DNA of 64,000 nt, taken from positions 58,654 through 122,653 of the forward strand of contig CAJOIQ010000003.1 of assembly GCA_905234795.1 (NCBI GenBank), written 5' to 3'. Positions 52,740-61,581 of this stretch are shown piece by piece. The stretch is from an uncultured Bacteroidales bacterium. GTDB lineage: Bacteria > Bacteroidota > Bacteroidia > Bacteroidales > UBA932. Under the pieces are notes generated by a model. It ran no database searches. It saw only the letters and a program-made list of their open reading frames with translations, and had not been told where the DNA came from. Position 1 is the stretch's first letter, and each line of letters starts with the position of its first letter. A program made the position numbers and the translations under genes.

Positions 52740-55208
52740 ATGAAAAAGATTGTCATTTCCCTCGTTGCGGCGCTCGTGAGTCTGAGCGCTTTTGCCCAGA
52801 AGACCACCGTGAAAGGCGTGGTGCTGGATTCCCTTACCCGTGTGGGCGAACCCGCCGCCATCCTGCAGTTCTACCGCCTGCCGGACCTGGACAAGGCCGT
52901 GGCCTTCACCACTACTGACGAGCAGGGCAACTTCTCCCATACCTTCACCCTCTCCGGCGACTACGTGCTGGTGTTCGACAACCTGGGCCGCCAGGTGCAG
53001 CGCCGCAGCTTTACCGTTCCCGCGGATACCGACGTGGTGGATCTGGGAGAAATCCTGGCGCAGGACAGCGCCGAAATGCTAAAGGCTGGCCAGGTGACCG
53101 CCATGCGTCCGCTGGTGAAAATGGAAGTGGACAAGATGACCTATAATGTAGAGGACGACGTGGACTCCAAGACCAGCACCGTGCTGGACATGCTGCGCAA
53201 AGTGCCCATGGTTTCCGTGGACGGCCAGGACAATATCTCCGTGAACGGCAGCAGCAGTTTCCAGGTGTATGTGGACGGAAAGCCCAACCAGATGATGAGC
53301 CAGAACGCCTCCACCATCTTCAAGATGATGCCCGCCAGCACCGTGAAGAACATCGAGGTGGTCACCAACCCGGGCGTGAAGTATGACGCCGAGGGTGTGG
53401 GCGGCGTGCTCAACATCACCACCAACAAGGAAGCCACGGGCGGCGTTTCGGCGGCCGATGGTTTCTACGGCACGGTGACGGCCATGGCCTCTACCCGCGG
53501 CGGCGGTGCCGGTGTGAGCGCCAGCCTGCAGAAAGGCAAACTGAGCGCCAGTCTCAACGCCAATGCCATGTACAACGTGTCCAAGGGCACCACCAGCGAT
53601 ATGGAACGCACGCAGGACAGCGGCTTCTCCACCAGCACTCACACCACCTCCGACATGACCATGCCCATGGCCATGGTGAACGGCAGCGTGAGTTATGAGA
53701 TCGACACCCTGAACCTGGTGAGCGCCACCGTGGGCGTGATGCACTTCGGCATGAAGAACAACAGCGGTATCACCAACACCATCTTCACCACCCCCGGGTC
53801 GGACCCCTTCGGCTATACCGGCACCACCCAGAGCGTGAACAACCGCACCAGCCTGTCCCTGGGAGCTGACTACCAGCACCTGTGGGCCGATGCCCCCGGC
53901 CGCAGCCTGGTCCTGAGCTATCAGTTCAACGGCGCCCCTTCCGTGAACAACAGCCTGAATGCCTTTGACGGCAGTTCCATCGCCGGCTTCGACCTCACAG
54001 ACCGCAAGAGCCTGGGTACCACCGGCTCCTTCGACCACACCTTCCAGGCCGATTTTTCCACCCCGCTGGGCAGCGCCCTCACCCTGAACACCGGCGCCAA
54101 GTACATCTACAGGCATAATTCTTCGGATCAGACGGACTACCTGTGGAACGGCACCACCTTCGTGGAAAACCCCGCATCCAGCCTGCAGTACGACTTCTAC
54201 AACCGCATCGGCGCCGCCTATACCGAGCTGGATGCCAAGCTGGGCAACTGGGGCCTCAAGGCCGGCGTGCGCTATGAGCACACCTGGCAGTCCTATAATT
54301 CCACGGCCATGACCAACCCCTTCAGCGTGAACTATGGCAACCTGGTCCCTTCGGCCAGCATCCAGTGGAGCCCCACCCTTACACAGAATATCGGCATCAG
54401 CTACAATATGCGCATCAGCCGTCCGGGTATCTCCTACCTGAACCCCTACGTGGACACGTCGGACCCCACCGCCCGCAGCTATGGTAACAGCGACCTGGAT
54501 ACCGAAAAGGGCCACAACCTCTCCCTGGTGTACAATTTCTATTCGCCCAAGGTGATGGTAAGCGCCACCCTGCGGCAGAGCTATACCGGCAACGGCATAT
54601 CGGCCTACAGCTTCTACGACGACAACAATATCCTGAACACCACCTACGGCAACATCGTGAGCAGCAGCTCTACCGGCCTTAACGCCTTCCTGATGGTCAC
54701 GCCGGGTTCCACCACCCGCATCACGCTTAACGGCGGCGTCAGCTACGACTACCTTAGCAGCGATGTCCTGAACCAGAAGAACAGCGGCTGGAGCTACAAT
54801 GTGATGGCCGGTGTACAGCAGACCCTTCCCGCCGATTTCCGTGTGAGCGCCAACGTAATCATGATGGGCAACCGCGTGAGCCTGCAGGGCTATTCCAGCG
54901 GTATGCGTGCCGGTATCCTGGGCGTTACCAAGACCTTCCTGGACGACCGCCTGAGCCTGTCCCTGAACGGCATCCTGCCCCTGATGAAGGGCCTGGAGAT
55001 GAACATGGAAAGCTACACCAAGGGCAATGGATTCACCAGCTACAGCAACACCCAGATCCCCATGAAGGCCATCACCTTCCAGATCAGCTGGACCTTCGGC
55101 AAGCAGGGTAACTACAGCACCAAGAAGGCCCGCCGCTCCATCGAGAACGAGAGCCAGCTCAACAGCAGCACTACGGCAGAAAGCATGAGTGGTATCATGG
55201 GAATGTAA
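52740..55208 (+). CDS. outer membrane beta-barrel / TonB-dependent receptor-like protein
   Basis: Signal peptide; CarboxypepD_reg-like N-term; plug-like TVLDMLRKVPMVSVDGQDNISVNGSSSFQVYVDGKPNQMM..IEVVTNPGVKYDAEGVGGVLNITT. Confidence 0.85.
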   Translation: MKKIVISLVAALVSLSAFAQKTTVKGVVLDSLTRVGEPAAILQFYRLPDLDKAVAFTTTDEQGNFSHTFTLSGDYVLVFDNLGRQVQRRSFTVPADTDVVDLGEILAQDSAEMLKAGQVTAMRPLVKMEVDKMTYNVEDDVDSKTSTVLDMLRKVPMVSVDGQDNISVNGSSSFQVYVDGKPNQMMSQNASTIFKMMPASTVKNIEVVTNPGVKYDAEGVGGVLNITTNKEATGGVSAADGFYGTVTAMASTRGGGAGVSASLQKGKLSASLNANAMYNVSKGTTSDMERTQDSGFSTSTHTTSDMTMPMAMVNGSVSYEIDTLNLVSATVGVMHFGMKNNSGITNTIFTTPGSDPFGYTGTTQSVNNRTSLSLGADYQHLWADAPGRSLVLSYQFNGAPSVNNSLNAFDGSSIAGFDLTDRKSLGTTGSFDHTFQADFSTPLGSALTLNTGAKYIYRHNSSDQTDYLWNGTTFVENPASSLQYDFYNRIGAAYTELDAKLGNWGLKAGVRYEHTWQSYNSTAMTNPFSVNYGNLVPSASIQWSPTLTQNIGISYNMRISRPGISYLNPYVDTSDPTARSYGNSDLDTEKGHNLSLVYNFYSPKVMVSATLRQSYTGNGISAYSFYDDNNILNTTYGNIVSSSSTGLNAFLMVTPGSTTRITLNGGVSYDYLSSDVLNQKNSGWSYNVMAGVQQTLPADFRVSANVIMMGNRVSLQGYSSGMRAGILGVTKTFLDDRLSLSLNGILPLMKGLEMNMESYTKGNGFTSYSNTQIPMKAITFQISWTFGKQGNYSTKKARRSIENESQLNSSTTAESMSGIMGM

Positions 55209-55215
55209 AAATCGT

Positions 55216-55223
55216 TATCTTTG
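55216..55223 (+). promoter_or_regulatory. TAnnTTTG -7 element
   Basis: TATCTTTG just upstream of ATG 55231. Confidence 0.45.
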
Positions 55224-55230
55224 TAAGAGT

Positions 55231-56247
55231 ATGAAAACCAAGAGCCACAGAAATCTAGTGATCAACACCGCCCAGATGGTAGTCTGGGTAGGTGTTTTTC
55301 TGGTTCCAGCCATTGTGACCGGCACCATGACAGGTTCCCTGGAGCAGGCCATGAAAGTATTCACGGCAGGTGCCATGATATTGCTTCCGGCTTTTGTCCT
55401 GTACGGACTCAATTACTACTACCTGGTTCCCAAGCTGCTGCACGGCGGACAGGCCAAGTGGTTCTACATGGTGAACGGCGTCATCATTCTGGGATGGCTG
55501 CTGTTGGATTTCCTGCACAAACGCCCTGCGTTTCCCAAAGAGGTGGTGGACCAGTTTGGACAGCAGGGTGTTTGGGCCATGTATGTGGGCACCATCCTGT
55601 TCCGCGTCTTCGTACAGCTGCTGCTCATTGCCATCGCCGTGGGTTTGCGCCGGATCATGCGTGCCAACGAGACCGTGGTGGCCGAGCTTTCCTGGCTCAA
55701 GGCCCAGCTCAATCCTCACTTCCTCTTCAACACGCTCAACAATATCTCCTCCCTCACGCAGATAGACCCCGACAAAGCTCAGGAAAGCATCGGCCAGCTG
55801 AGCGACCTGCTGCGCTATGCCCTCTACGACAGCGAGGCCGACAAAGTGCCGCTGGCAGCCGAGATGGATTTCATGAGCAACTACATTGATCTGATGGCCC
55901 TCCGCTGCAACGAACTCACCAAGGTGGAGAAAGATTTCGAGGTGCCCCAGGAGCATGTGGAAGTGGCGCCGCTGCTGTTCATTTCCCTGATAGAGAATGC
56001 CTTCAAGCACGGGGTGAACGCCCGCTATCCGTCCTTTGTCAAGGTGTTCATGGGGTATGCCGATGGTGTCCTCACGTTCCGCTGTGAAAACTCCCTCTTC
56101 GAGAAACAGGGGAGCGACCACATTGGCTCCGGTATCGGCCTGGAGAACATGAAACGCCGCCTGGAGCTGCTCTATCCGGGACGCTATACCTACGATGTCG
56201 TGGAGGAACATGGTGAATACATGGTGACTGTTACGCTAAAAGTATGA
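55231..56247 (+). CDS. LytS/YehU-type sensor histidine kinase
   Basis: LKAQLNPHFLFNTLNNISSL, FISLIENAFKHGVN, GSGIGLENMKRRLELLY. Confidence 0.92.
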   Translation: MKTKSHRNLVINTAQMVVWVGVFLVPAIVTGTMTGSLEQAMKVFTAGAMILLPAFVLYGLNYYYLVPKLLHGGQAKWFYMVNGVIILGWLLLDFLHKRPAFPKEVVDQFGQQGVWAMYVGTILFRVFVQLLLIAIAVGLRRIMRANETVVAELSWLKAQLNPHFLFNTLNNISSLTQIDPDKAQESIGQLSDLLRYALYDSEADKVPLAAEMDFMSNYIDLMALRCNELTKVEKDFEVPQEHVEVAPLLFISLIENAFKHGVNARYPSFVKVFMGYADGVLTFRCENSLFEKQGSDHIGSGIGLENMKRRLELLYPGRYTYDVVEEHGEYMVTVTLKV

Positions 56248-56963
56248 AGACGCTCCGCTGCATAATTGTTGACGACGAGCCCCTGGCCGTGAAGATGCTG
56301 GAGGGCTTTGTCGCGCGTACGCCGTTCCTGGAGCTGGCAGGCTCTTTCAATGACCCGGTCCTGGCGCTTTCGGAAATCCGCGCCCAGGCTCCGGAAATCG
56401 TTTTTCTGGATATCCAGATGCCAGATCTGGACGGCATGGAACTCTCCCGTATGCTGCCTCCTCAGACACGCGTGATTTTTACCACCGCCTTCAAGCAGTA
56501 CGCCTTTGAAAGCTATGAGGTGAGCGCCCTGGACTTCCTGCTCAAACCCATCCGCTACCAGAAATTCCTGGAGGCGGCCCAGAAGGCGCAGGAATGGTTC
56601 GCCCTCAAGGATGCGGCTGCCACGGGTCCCGTGGCCGAAGAAAAGACATCGGCCTTCATCAAGGTGGATGGCGCCCTCCGCAAAGTGGACTTCGCCGATA
56701 TCCTTTATGTAGAAGGTATGCGGGACTACGTGATGTTCCATCTGGCATCGGCCCGGCAACCGCTGGTGACCCACCTCACCATGAAGGCTGTGGAAGAGAT
56801 GCTTCCCGCCAAAAGCTTCATGCGCATCCACCGCTCCTTTGTGGTGAACCTGGGCCATATCCAAAGTGTCACCCCTCAGGGAGACCTCAAGGTGGGAGAC
56901 GCGCTGCTGCACGTCTCCGAAGGCTATCGGGAGGCGTTTGACGCCTATCTGGCCAGTCTGTAA
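56244..56963 (+). CDS. LytTR-family response regulator
   Basis: CIIVDDEPLAVKML, IVFLDIQMPDLDGMEL, C-terminal LytTR (FMRIHRSFVVNLGHIQSV). Confidence 0.93.
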   Translation: MKTLRCIIVDDEPLAVKMLEGFVARTPFLELAGSFNDPVLALSEIRAQAPEIVFLDIQMPDLDGMELSRMLPPQTRVIFTTAFKQYAFESYEVSALDFLLKPIRYQKFLEAAQKAQEWFALKDAAATGPVAEEKTSAFIKVDGALRKVDFADILYVEGMRDYVMFHLASARQPLVTHLTMKAVEEMLPAKSFMRIHRSFVVNLGHIQSVTPQGDLKVGDALLHVSEGYREAFDAYLASL

Positions 56964-56964
56964 A

Positions 56965-59900
56965 CTACTGCAATAGCGTAATCTGGACGGGACCCATGAG
57001 GCCGGAGGGCTGCAGGGGACTGTCGGCCTGGTAGAAGGGGAATACGGTGAAGGTGCTCTTCGGGGCACCGGGCTGGGCGTCTCCGATGAGACGGTTCACC
57101 CAGGTGTTGATCACCTTCACTTCCAGGGTATTCCGACCGGGCTTGAGCCTCCCGTAGAAAGCTGTCCTGTATGGAGCCTGCCACAGGAAGTCCACGTGTT
57201 CTCCATTCACATACACATCGGCCATCTGGCCCACTTGTCCCAGGTCCAGGGTTATGCCGAGAGGTACATCGGCCAGGGTGAAAGTGTTCTGGTAAGTGGC
57301 GGTTCCGGAGAAGTATTTCACAGCCGGATCGGACGATTTCGTGTAGGAGGCGAGCTGCTGCCATTCCAGGGTGCCGGAGGGCGCCGCTACGCCCTGGAAA
57401 GATACTTCCCAGGGACCGTCCAGGGCCACTTCGGAGGTGGGGAGGAAAGAGATGGGGCGGGAGATGGGCCGGGCCGAGGGATCGGCCACAATAAACAGTG
57501 CCTCATCCTTTTCCATATGCAGTTTTCCGTCCTTTAAAGCCTCGTACTTGTATTTTCCATCCACAGGATTGAGTACGGTAAGGATGCCGGCGGCATCCCG
57601 CAGGACAATGTCGGTATCGACAATATGGCCGCTGAAGTTTCGCACCCAGTAAATCTGACGCATACCGTCGGAACGGTGCACAAAACGAATCCCGGGATAC
57701 GAAGACTGGAAGTCGGGGGTGAGCTTGAAGTTGGCCAGGGCGTCGGCAACCGGTGACGTGGATACATTGCTGCGTCCGTTTTGCCAGATGTCTTTTCTGA
57801 GCTGGACGAATTCATAGGGATTGTCTTTGCGGCTGGCGGGATGGATAGGTGCCTTGCCCACCAGGAGAACTCCGTTTTCCACCAGTTCTTTAAGTTTACG
57901 GAGGATGGGAACGCTCATGTAGCGGGTGTGCTCCTCTCCCAAAACAATTACTTTATAGGACATGCCGCTGGGTGTGACGGCGCATCCGTCCCTGACGGTA
58001 ATCTGGTTCAGGAGAACGTCGGGGCTGGCAAAGTCATAGCTGTAGCCGTCCGGAACATCGGGAAGCTTCTTAGCGTAAGCTGCAGCCACATTGGTATCCT
58101 CTCCATAGAACCACAGGATGTCGGAAACGGCCTTGCCCGCCTGCAGCAGGTAACAACTGCGGGCCAGGTAATCCGTCCAGTATCGGGCATATTCGGCCCA
58201 AGTGTCGTGACGGTTGAACCATTGGCCGAAGATGAGAAGCCCCATGCCCGGCCGGGCTTCGTCCGAGGGCTGGTGTGCACTCTCGTGGATGAAGAAGCGG
58301 TTGAGGCCACTCAGCATGGCAATGTCGGCCACCTCCTTCAGGTTGCCGGGATACCAGCTGTAGGCTCCTCCCAGGGCGCCGTTGGTGGTGAAACTCTCAC
58401 CGGCCACGATGTTCTGGCCGTAGATGTGGGCCACGGAGGCCGATTCCCGGATGTCGGCCTGATAGCCGGTGCTCTGGGAAGGATCGGTCCAGATGGCGGC
58501 CATGGGTACCGTGGCTTTGCGCTTGAGGTCCATGCCGTCTCCCACGTAGGCGCGGCCGTTCTCGTGACTCTCGGTGTAACGGCCTTTCATGCCGTATTCG
58601 GCGATAATATCGTTGATGTGGTCATAGTTGGCCGCAAAAACATCAGCCAGGGTCTTTCGCCAGTCAAAAAGAAGATACTGGGAAGGGTCTGTATCACCGA
58701 TGATTTCTCCGGCCAGGACCGGCAGGAGAGGCGTGAGCGGATATCCGTTGGCTACAAGGAAGTTGTACTCCATTCTTTCGGTCCAGGTCATGGCCCCGGC
58801 TTCGTAACTGTCGGTTAACAGGTACTGGATGCCGCGCTGGCCCAGCAGGCCTCCGGAAGCGTCCTTGTACAGGTCCAGATAACTGCGGAAATAGCGTTCC
58901 CAGGCTTCCGGATCCAGTTTGTCCACCTCCAGGCCGGTAGCTTCCGGCGGGGCGGGATGGTTCTGCTTGCCGGTGAGCGAGGCTCCAAAGCGGTATACGC
59001 GCCATTTCCCTTCAGGAATTTTCCAGATAAGGGTGCCGTTGGGCTGTACAAAGTCGTTCAGAACGAAGGATCTCGAAATCGGAGTATTGGTAATGGGCGT
59101 CCTGAAATCATCCAGATCGGGCACGGGGGCGAAACCGGCCTGTTCTTCGGCATGGTTTACCTTATATACGGTGTGCAGCTGCCATTCATGGATGAGGGTG
59201 CCGGTGGGCTGGGTGACGGGAACGCCGTAGTAGGCCAGGGTGGGGTCCGGCTTGGGATTCACCACCATCAGGCGGAAGTACTTGGCGGTAGTGGGCTTGA
59301 TATCGGCCGTAAGCCGTGGCAGCTGGCTGGAAGGAATGCGGCATACTTCCTGCCAGTTATTGCCGTCCTGGCTGCACAGCAGTTGGTTATTGTAGGTGCG
59401 TTCGGCGGCAAACTGATCCTGAATTTCGCCGCCCGCCAGGGTATAGGCACGGATGGTCACCGGCTCCGGGAAACTGTACTGGATCCATGAGTGGGTTCCG
59501 CTGGGGTTAAGGGGAAGTTCGGCCCCGTTGGAGATATCCCAGTCCGAGAGCTGTTCTATCGTAAAGCTGCCGCCGCTGGAAGTAACCTTTGCACCCAGTT
59601 CCGTGAGATTCTTGTCCTCCGGCTTGATTTCTACGGCCACCACCGCAATATCCTTGTACCAAGGTGACATGGTGTCATACACGCTTTGGTACAGGCCTCC
59701 GGGGGCGTTGAGGAATTTGCCGATAGTGGAATCGGCGGGTGGAAGGGGAAGGGTCTCGATTTCCTCTTTACCTTCCACCTCCATGACGCTCCAGGTGAGC
59801 TTTTTCATGCCGTCTTCCGGTTTTACCCAGGGACCGCCGGTGCTGCTCCAGCCCGGGGCCGATGCAATCCCCACTTCCATGCCCATCCTGTCGGCCGTCT

Positions 59901-61575
59901 TGATGGCGTAGGCGAAATTCTCCTTCCAGGCATCGCTCAGATAAGGAGTGGTGGGTTCCACCAGGGAGGGGACACTGCCCAGCATGGCCCCGCCGGCGTC
60001 AAACTGGTGGAAGCCGGCAATGCCGGCGCGCTGCATCCACTCCAGATCCTTGCGGATACCATCCTTGGAAACGTTTCCGTTCATCCAGTGCCACCACAGA
60101 TAAGGACGGGCCTCGTCGGGTGCCTGGACAAACTGGGCTTCCGGGGTGTCCGGAGAAGCCGTCCATTTTTCCTGATAGGTACAATTGTCCAATTTGTAGA
60201 TCATGGAACCACCCCAGGGAGATTTTAGGTCGGGTGGCGTTCCCGCCCCGGCGGTCACTCCCCAAACAGGTTTTTTCACCTGTTCGAAAACAGGCTTGCC
60301 GGCATAGGAACAATTGACAATGCTGGTGGTATGGATGCCAAACGGGGGCCCCATCACGCCGTACTTGGCGCTGAATTCTCCCACGATGCCGCCAACCTGG
60401 GCAAATCCGGCCTGGCTCACATGAATCCGGACCAGGGAAGAACTGCCGGACACCGTGCCGTAACGCTCGCTGCCCACCAGACCGCCCACAAACAGCTGTG
60501 CGTCGCCAGATGCACCGGAGACCGTAATCTGGCCATGGGCCGAGCTGTTTTCCACGTTGGTGGCCGAGGCCTGAAGGCCACCGATAAATGCCCGGAAGGA
60601 ATCGGCTGGCTGAGGAGCATGGAAGCGGACGGCGAAGTCGAAGAGCGAGGTGCAGTTACGGGTGTCATTGTAGGCTTCTCCGGCCAATGCGCCCATGTAG
60701 AGTTCTCCACCACCGTTCCCTTCCACGTCAACCTCTATCTTTCCGCTGGCGAAGTTATTTTCCAACGTACCTCCCCAGACACCGCCGCACAGGCCGGTGA
60801 AACTCTGGTAGGAGGTTTGGGTATTGGTGGTCTTTACCTGGATGAGTGTTCCGGTGACCCGGCAGCCACGGACAGCCGCCACACCCGTATCCTGCTCAAT
60901 AATGCCGGCCAGCGGGGCTACATACGGGTGGTCGGCCGACAGGATAATCTGGCTGTCTTCCAGATTCAGGTTAAGGATTTCACCATTGGACACGGCGCCG
61001 AACAGTCCGGATTTGTCCATGATGAGCCGGGATATGCGAAGTCCCCTGATGGTATGGCCCTGGCCGTCGAAGACGCCCTTGAAAGCGCGTTTCCACCATT
61101 CGGAAGGCGCATATTCATAGGATTTCTCATATTCTCCGATGGGAATCCAGTTGGCCACACCGGAGAGGTCCAGGTCATTTTCCAGCACATACCAGCCGTA
61201 AAGGTCCATCACGATAGCTGTGAGGTCATCTACCGTGCGGATGGGGGTGGGTTCCACCCATTTGGCATACAGAGTCATGGATTGTTCCACCCTCATGGAG
61301 TCTGTGGCAGGGACATTATAGCCCCCGTCGGTGCCAAAACGCCATTCTTCTTCCGGCTGGCAGGACGGAGAAGAATACCATCCGCCAAAACGGTAGCCGT
61401 CCCGGGAAGGGAGCGGCTTGGTTCCCACGGGCAACGCATTTCCCGTCTTCACCTTGACGGGAGCGATGGTCTCACCGGTCTTATAGTTGAGGTCGAACTT
61501 GACCGTGCTTGTCCCTTGGGAATAGGCAACCGAACCTGCCAGCAGCAGGGATAGAAGGAGGAAAACCCGTTTCAT
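56965..61575 (-). CDS. GH106-like glycosyl hydrolase with N-terminal Listeria-Bacteroides repeat and GLUG-like region
   Basis: Signal peptide; FDLNYKTGETIAP..YRFGGWYSS..MTLYAKWV; GLUG-like repeats; ARPYLWWHWMNGNVSKDGIRKDLEWMQRAGIAGFHQFDAG; LLTDSYEAGAMTWTERM. Confidence 0.8.
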   Translation of the reverse strand: MKRVFLLLSLLLAGSVAYSQGTSTVKFDLNYKTGETIAPVKVKTGNALPVGTKPLPSRDGYRFGGWYSSPSCQPEEEWRFGTDGGYNVPATDSMRVEQSMTLYAKWVEPTPIRTVDDLTAIVMDLYGWYVLENDLDLSGVANWIPIGEYEKSYEYAPSEWWKRAFKGVFDGQGHTIRGLRISRLIMDKSGLFGAVSNGEILNLNLEDSQIILSADHPYVAPLAGIIEQDTGVAAVRGCRVTGTLIQVKTTNTQTSYQSFTGLCGGVWGGTLENNFASGKIEVDVEGNGGGELYMGALAGEAYNDTRNCTSLFDFAVRFHAPQPADSFRAFIGGLQASATNVENSSAHGQITVSGASGDAQLFVGGLVGSERYGTVSGSSSLVRIHVSQAGFAQVGGIVGEFSAKYGVMGPPFGIHTTSIVNCSYAGKPVFEQVKKPVWGVTAGAGTPPDLKSPWGGSMIYKLDNCTYQEKWTASPDTPEAQFVQAPDEARPYLWWHWMNGNVSKDGIRKDLEWMQRAGIAGFHQFDAGGAMLGSVPSLVEPTTPYLSDAWKENFAYAIKTADRMGMEVGIASAPGWSSTGGPWVKPEDGMKKLTWSVMEVEGKEEIETLPLPPADSTIGKFLNAPGGLYQSVYDTMSPWYKDIAVVAVEIKPEDKNLTELGAKVTSSGGSFTIEQLSDWDISNGAELPLNPSGTHSWIQYSFPEPVTIRAYTLAGGEIQDQFAAERTYNNQLLCSQDGNNWQEVCRIPSSQLPRLTADIKPTTAKYFRLMVVNPKPDPTLAYYGVPVTQPTGTLIHEWQLHTVYKVNHAEEQAGFAPVPDLDDFRTPITNTPISRSFVLNDFVQPNGTLIWKIPEGKWRVYRFGASLTGKQNHPAPPEATGLEVDKLDPEAWERYFRSYLDLYKDASGGLLGQRGIQYLLTDSYEAGAMTWTERMEYNFLVANGYPLTPLLPVLAGEIIGDTDPSQYLLFDWRKTLADVFAANYDHINDIIAEYGMKGRYTESHENGRAYVGDGMDLKRKATVPMAAIWTDPSQSTGYQADIRESASVAHIYGQNIVAGESFTTNGALGGAYSWYPGNLKEVADIAMLSGLNRFFIHESAHQPSDEARPGMGLLIFGQWFNRHDTWAEYARYWTDYLARSCYLLQAGKAVSDILWFYGEDTNVAAAYAKKLPDVPDGYSYDFASPDVLLNQITVRDGCAVTPSGMSYKVIVLGEEHTRYMSVPILRKLKELVENGVLLVGKAPIHPASRKDNPYEFVQLRKDIWQNGRSNVSTSPVADALANFKLTPDFQSSYPGIRFVHRSDGMRQIYWVRNFSGHIVDTDIVLRDAAGILTVLNPVDGKYKYEALKDGKLHMEKDEALFIVADPSARPISRPISFLPTSEVALDGPWEVSFQGVAAPSGTLEWQQLASYTKSSDPAVKYFSGTATYQNTFTLADVPLGITLDLGQVGQMADVYVNGEHVDFLWQAPYRTAFYGRLKPGRNTLEVKVINTWVNRLIGDAQPGAPKSTFTVFPFYQADSPLQPSGLMGPVQITLLQ

Positions 61576-61581
61576 ACTATT

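Noticed and set aside
53079-54515. 478-aa minus-strand ORF opposite the beta-barrel gene
   Set aside because: Low-complexity His/Gly/Ala translation, antisense to a well-supported receptor-like protein.
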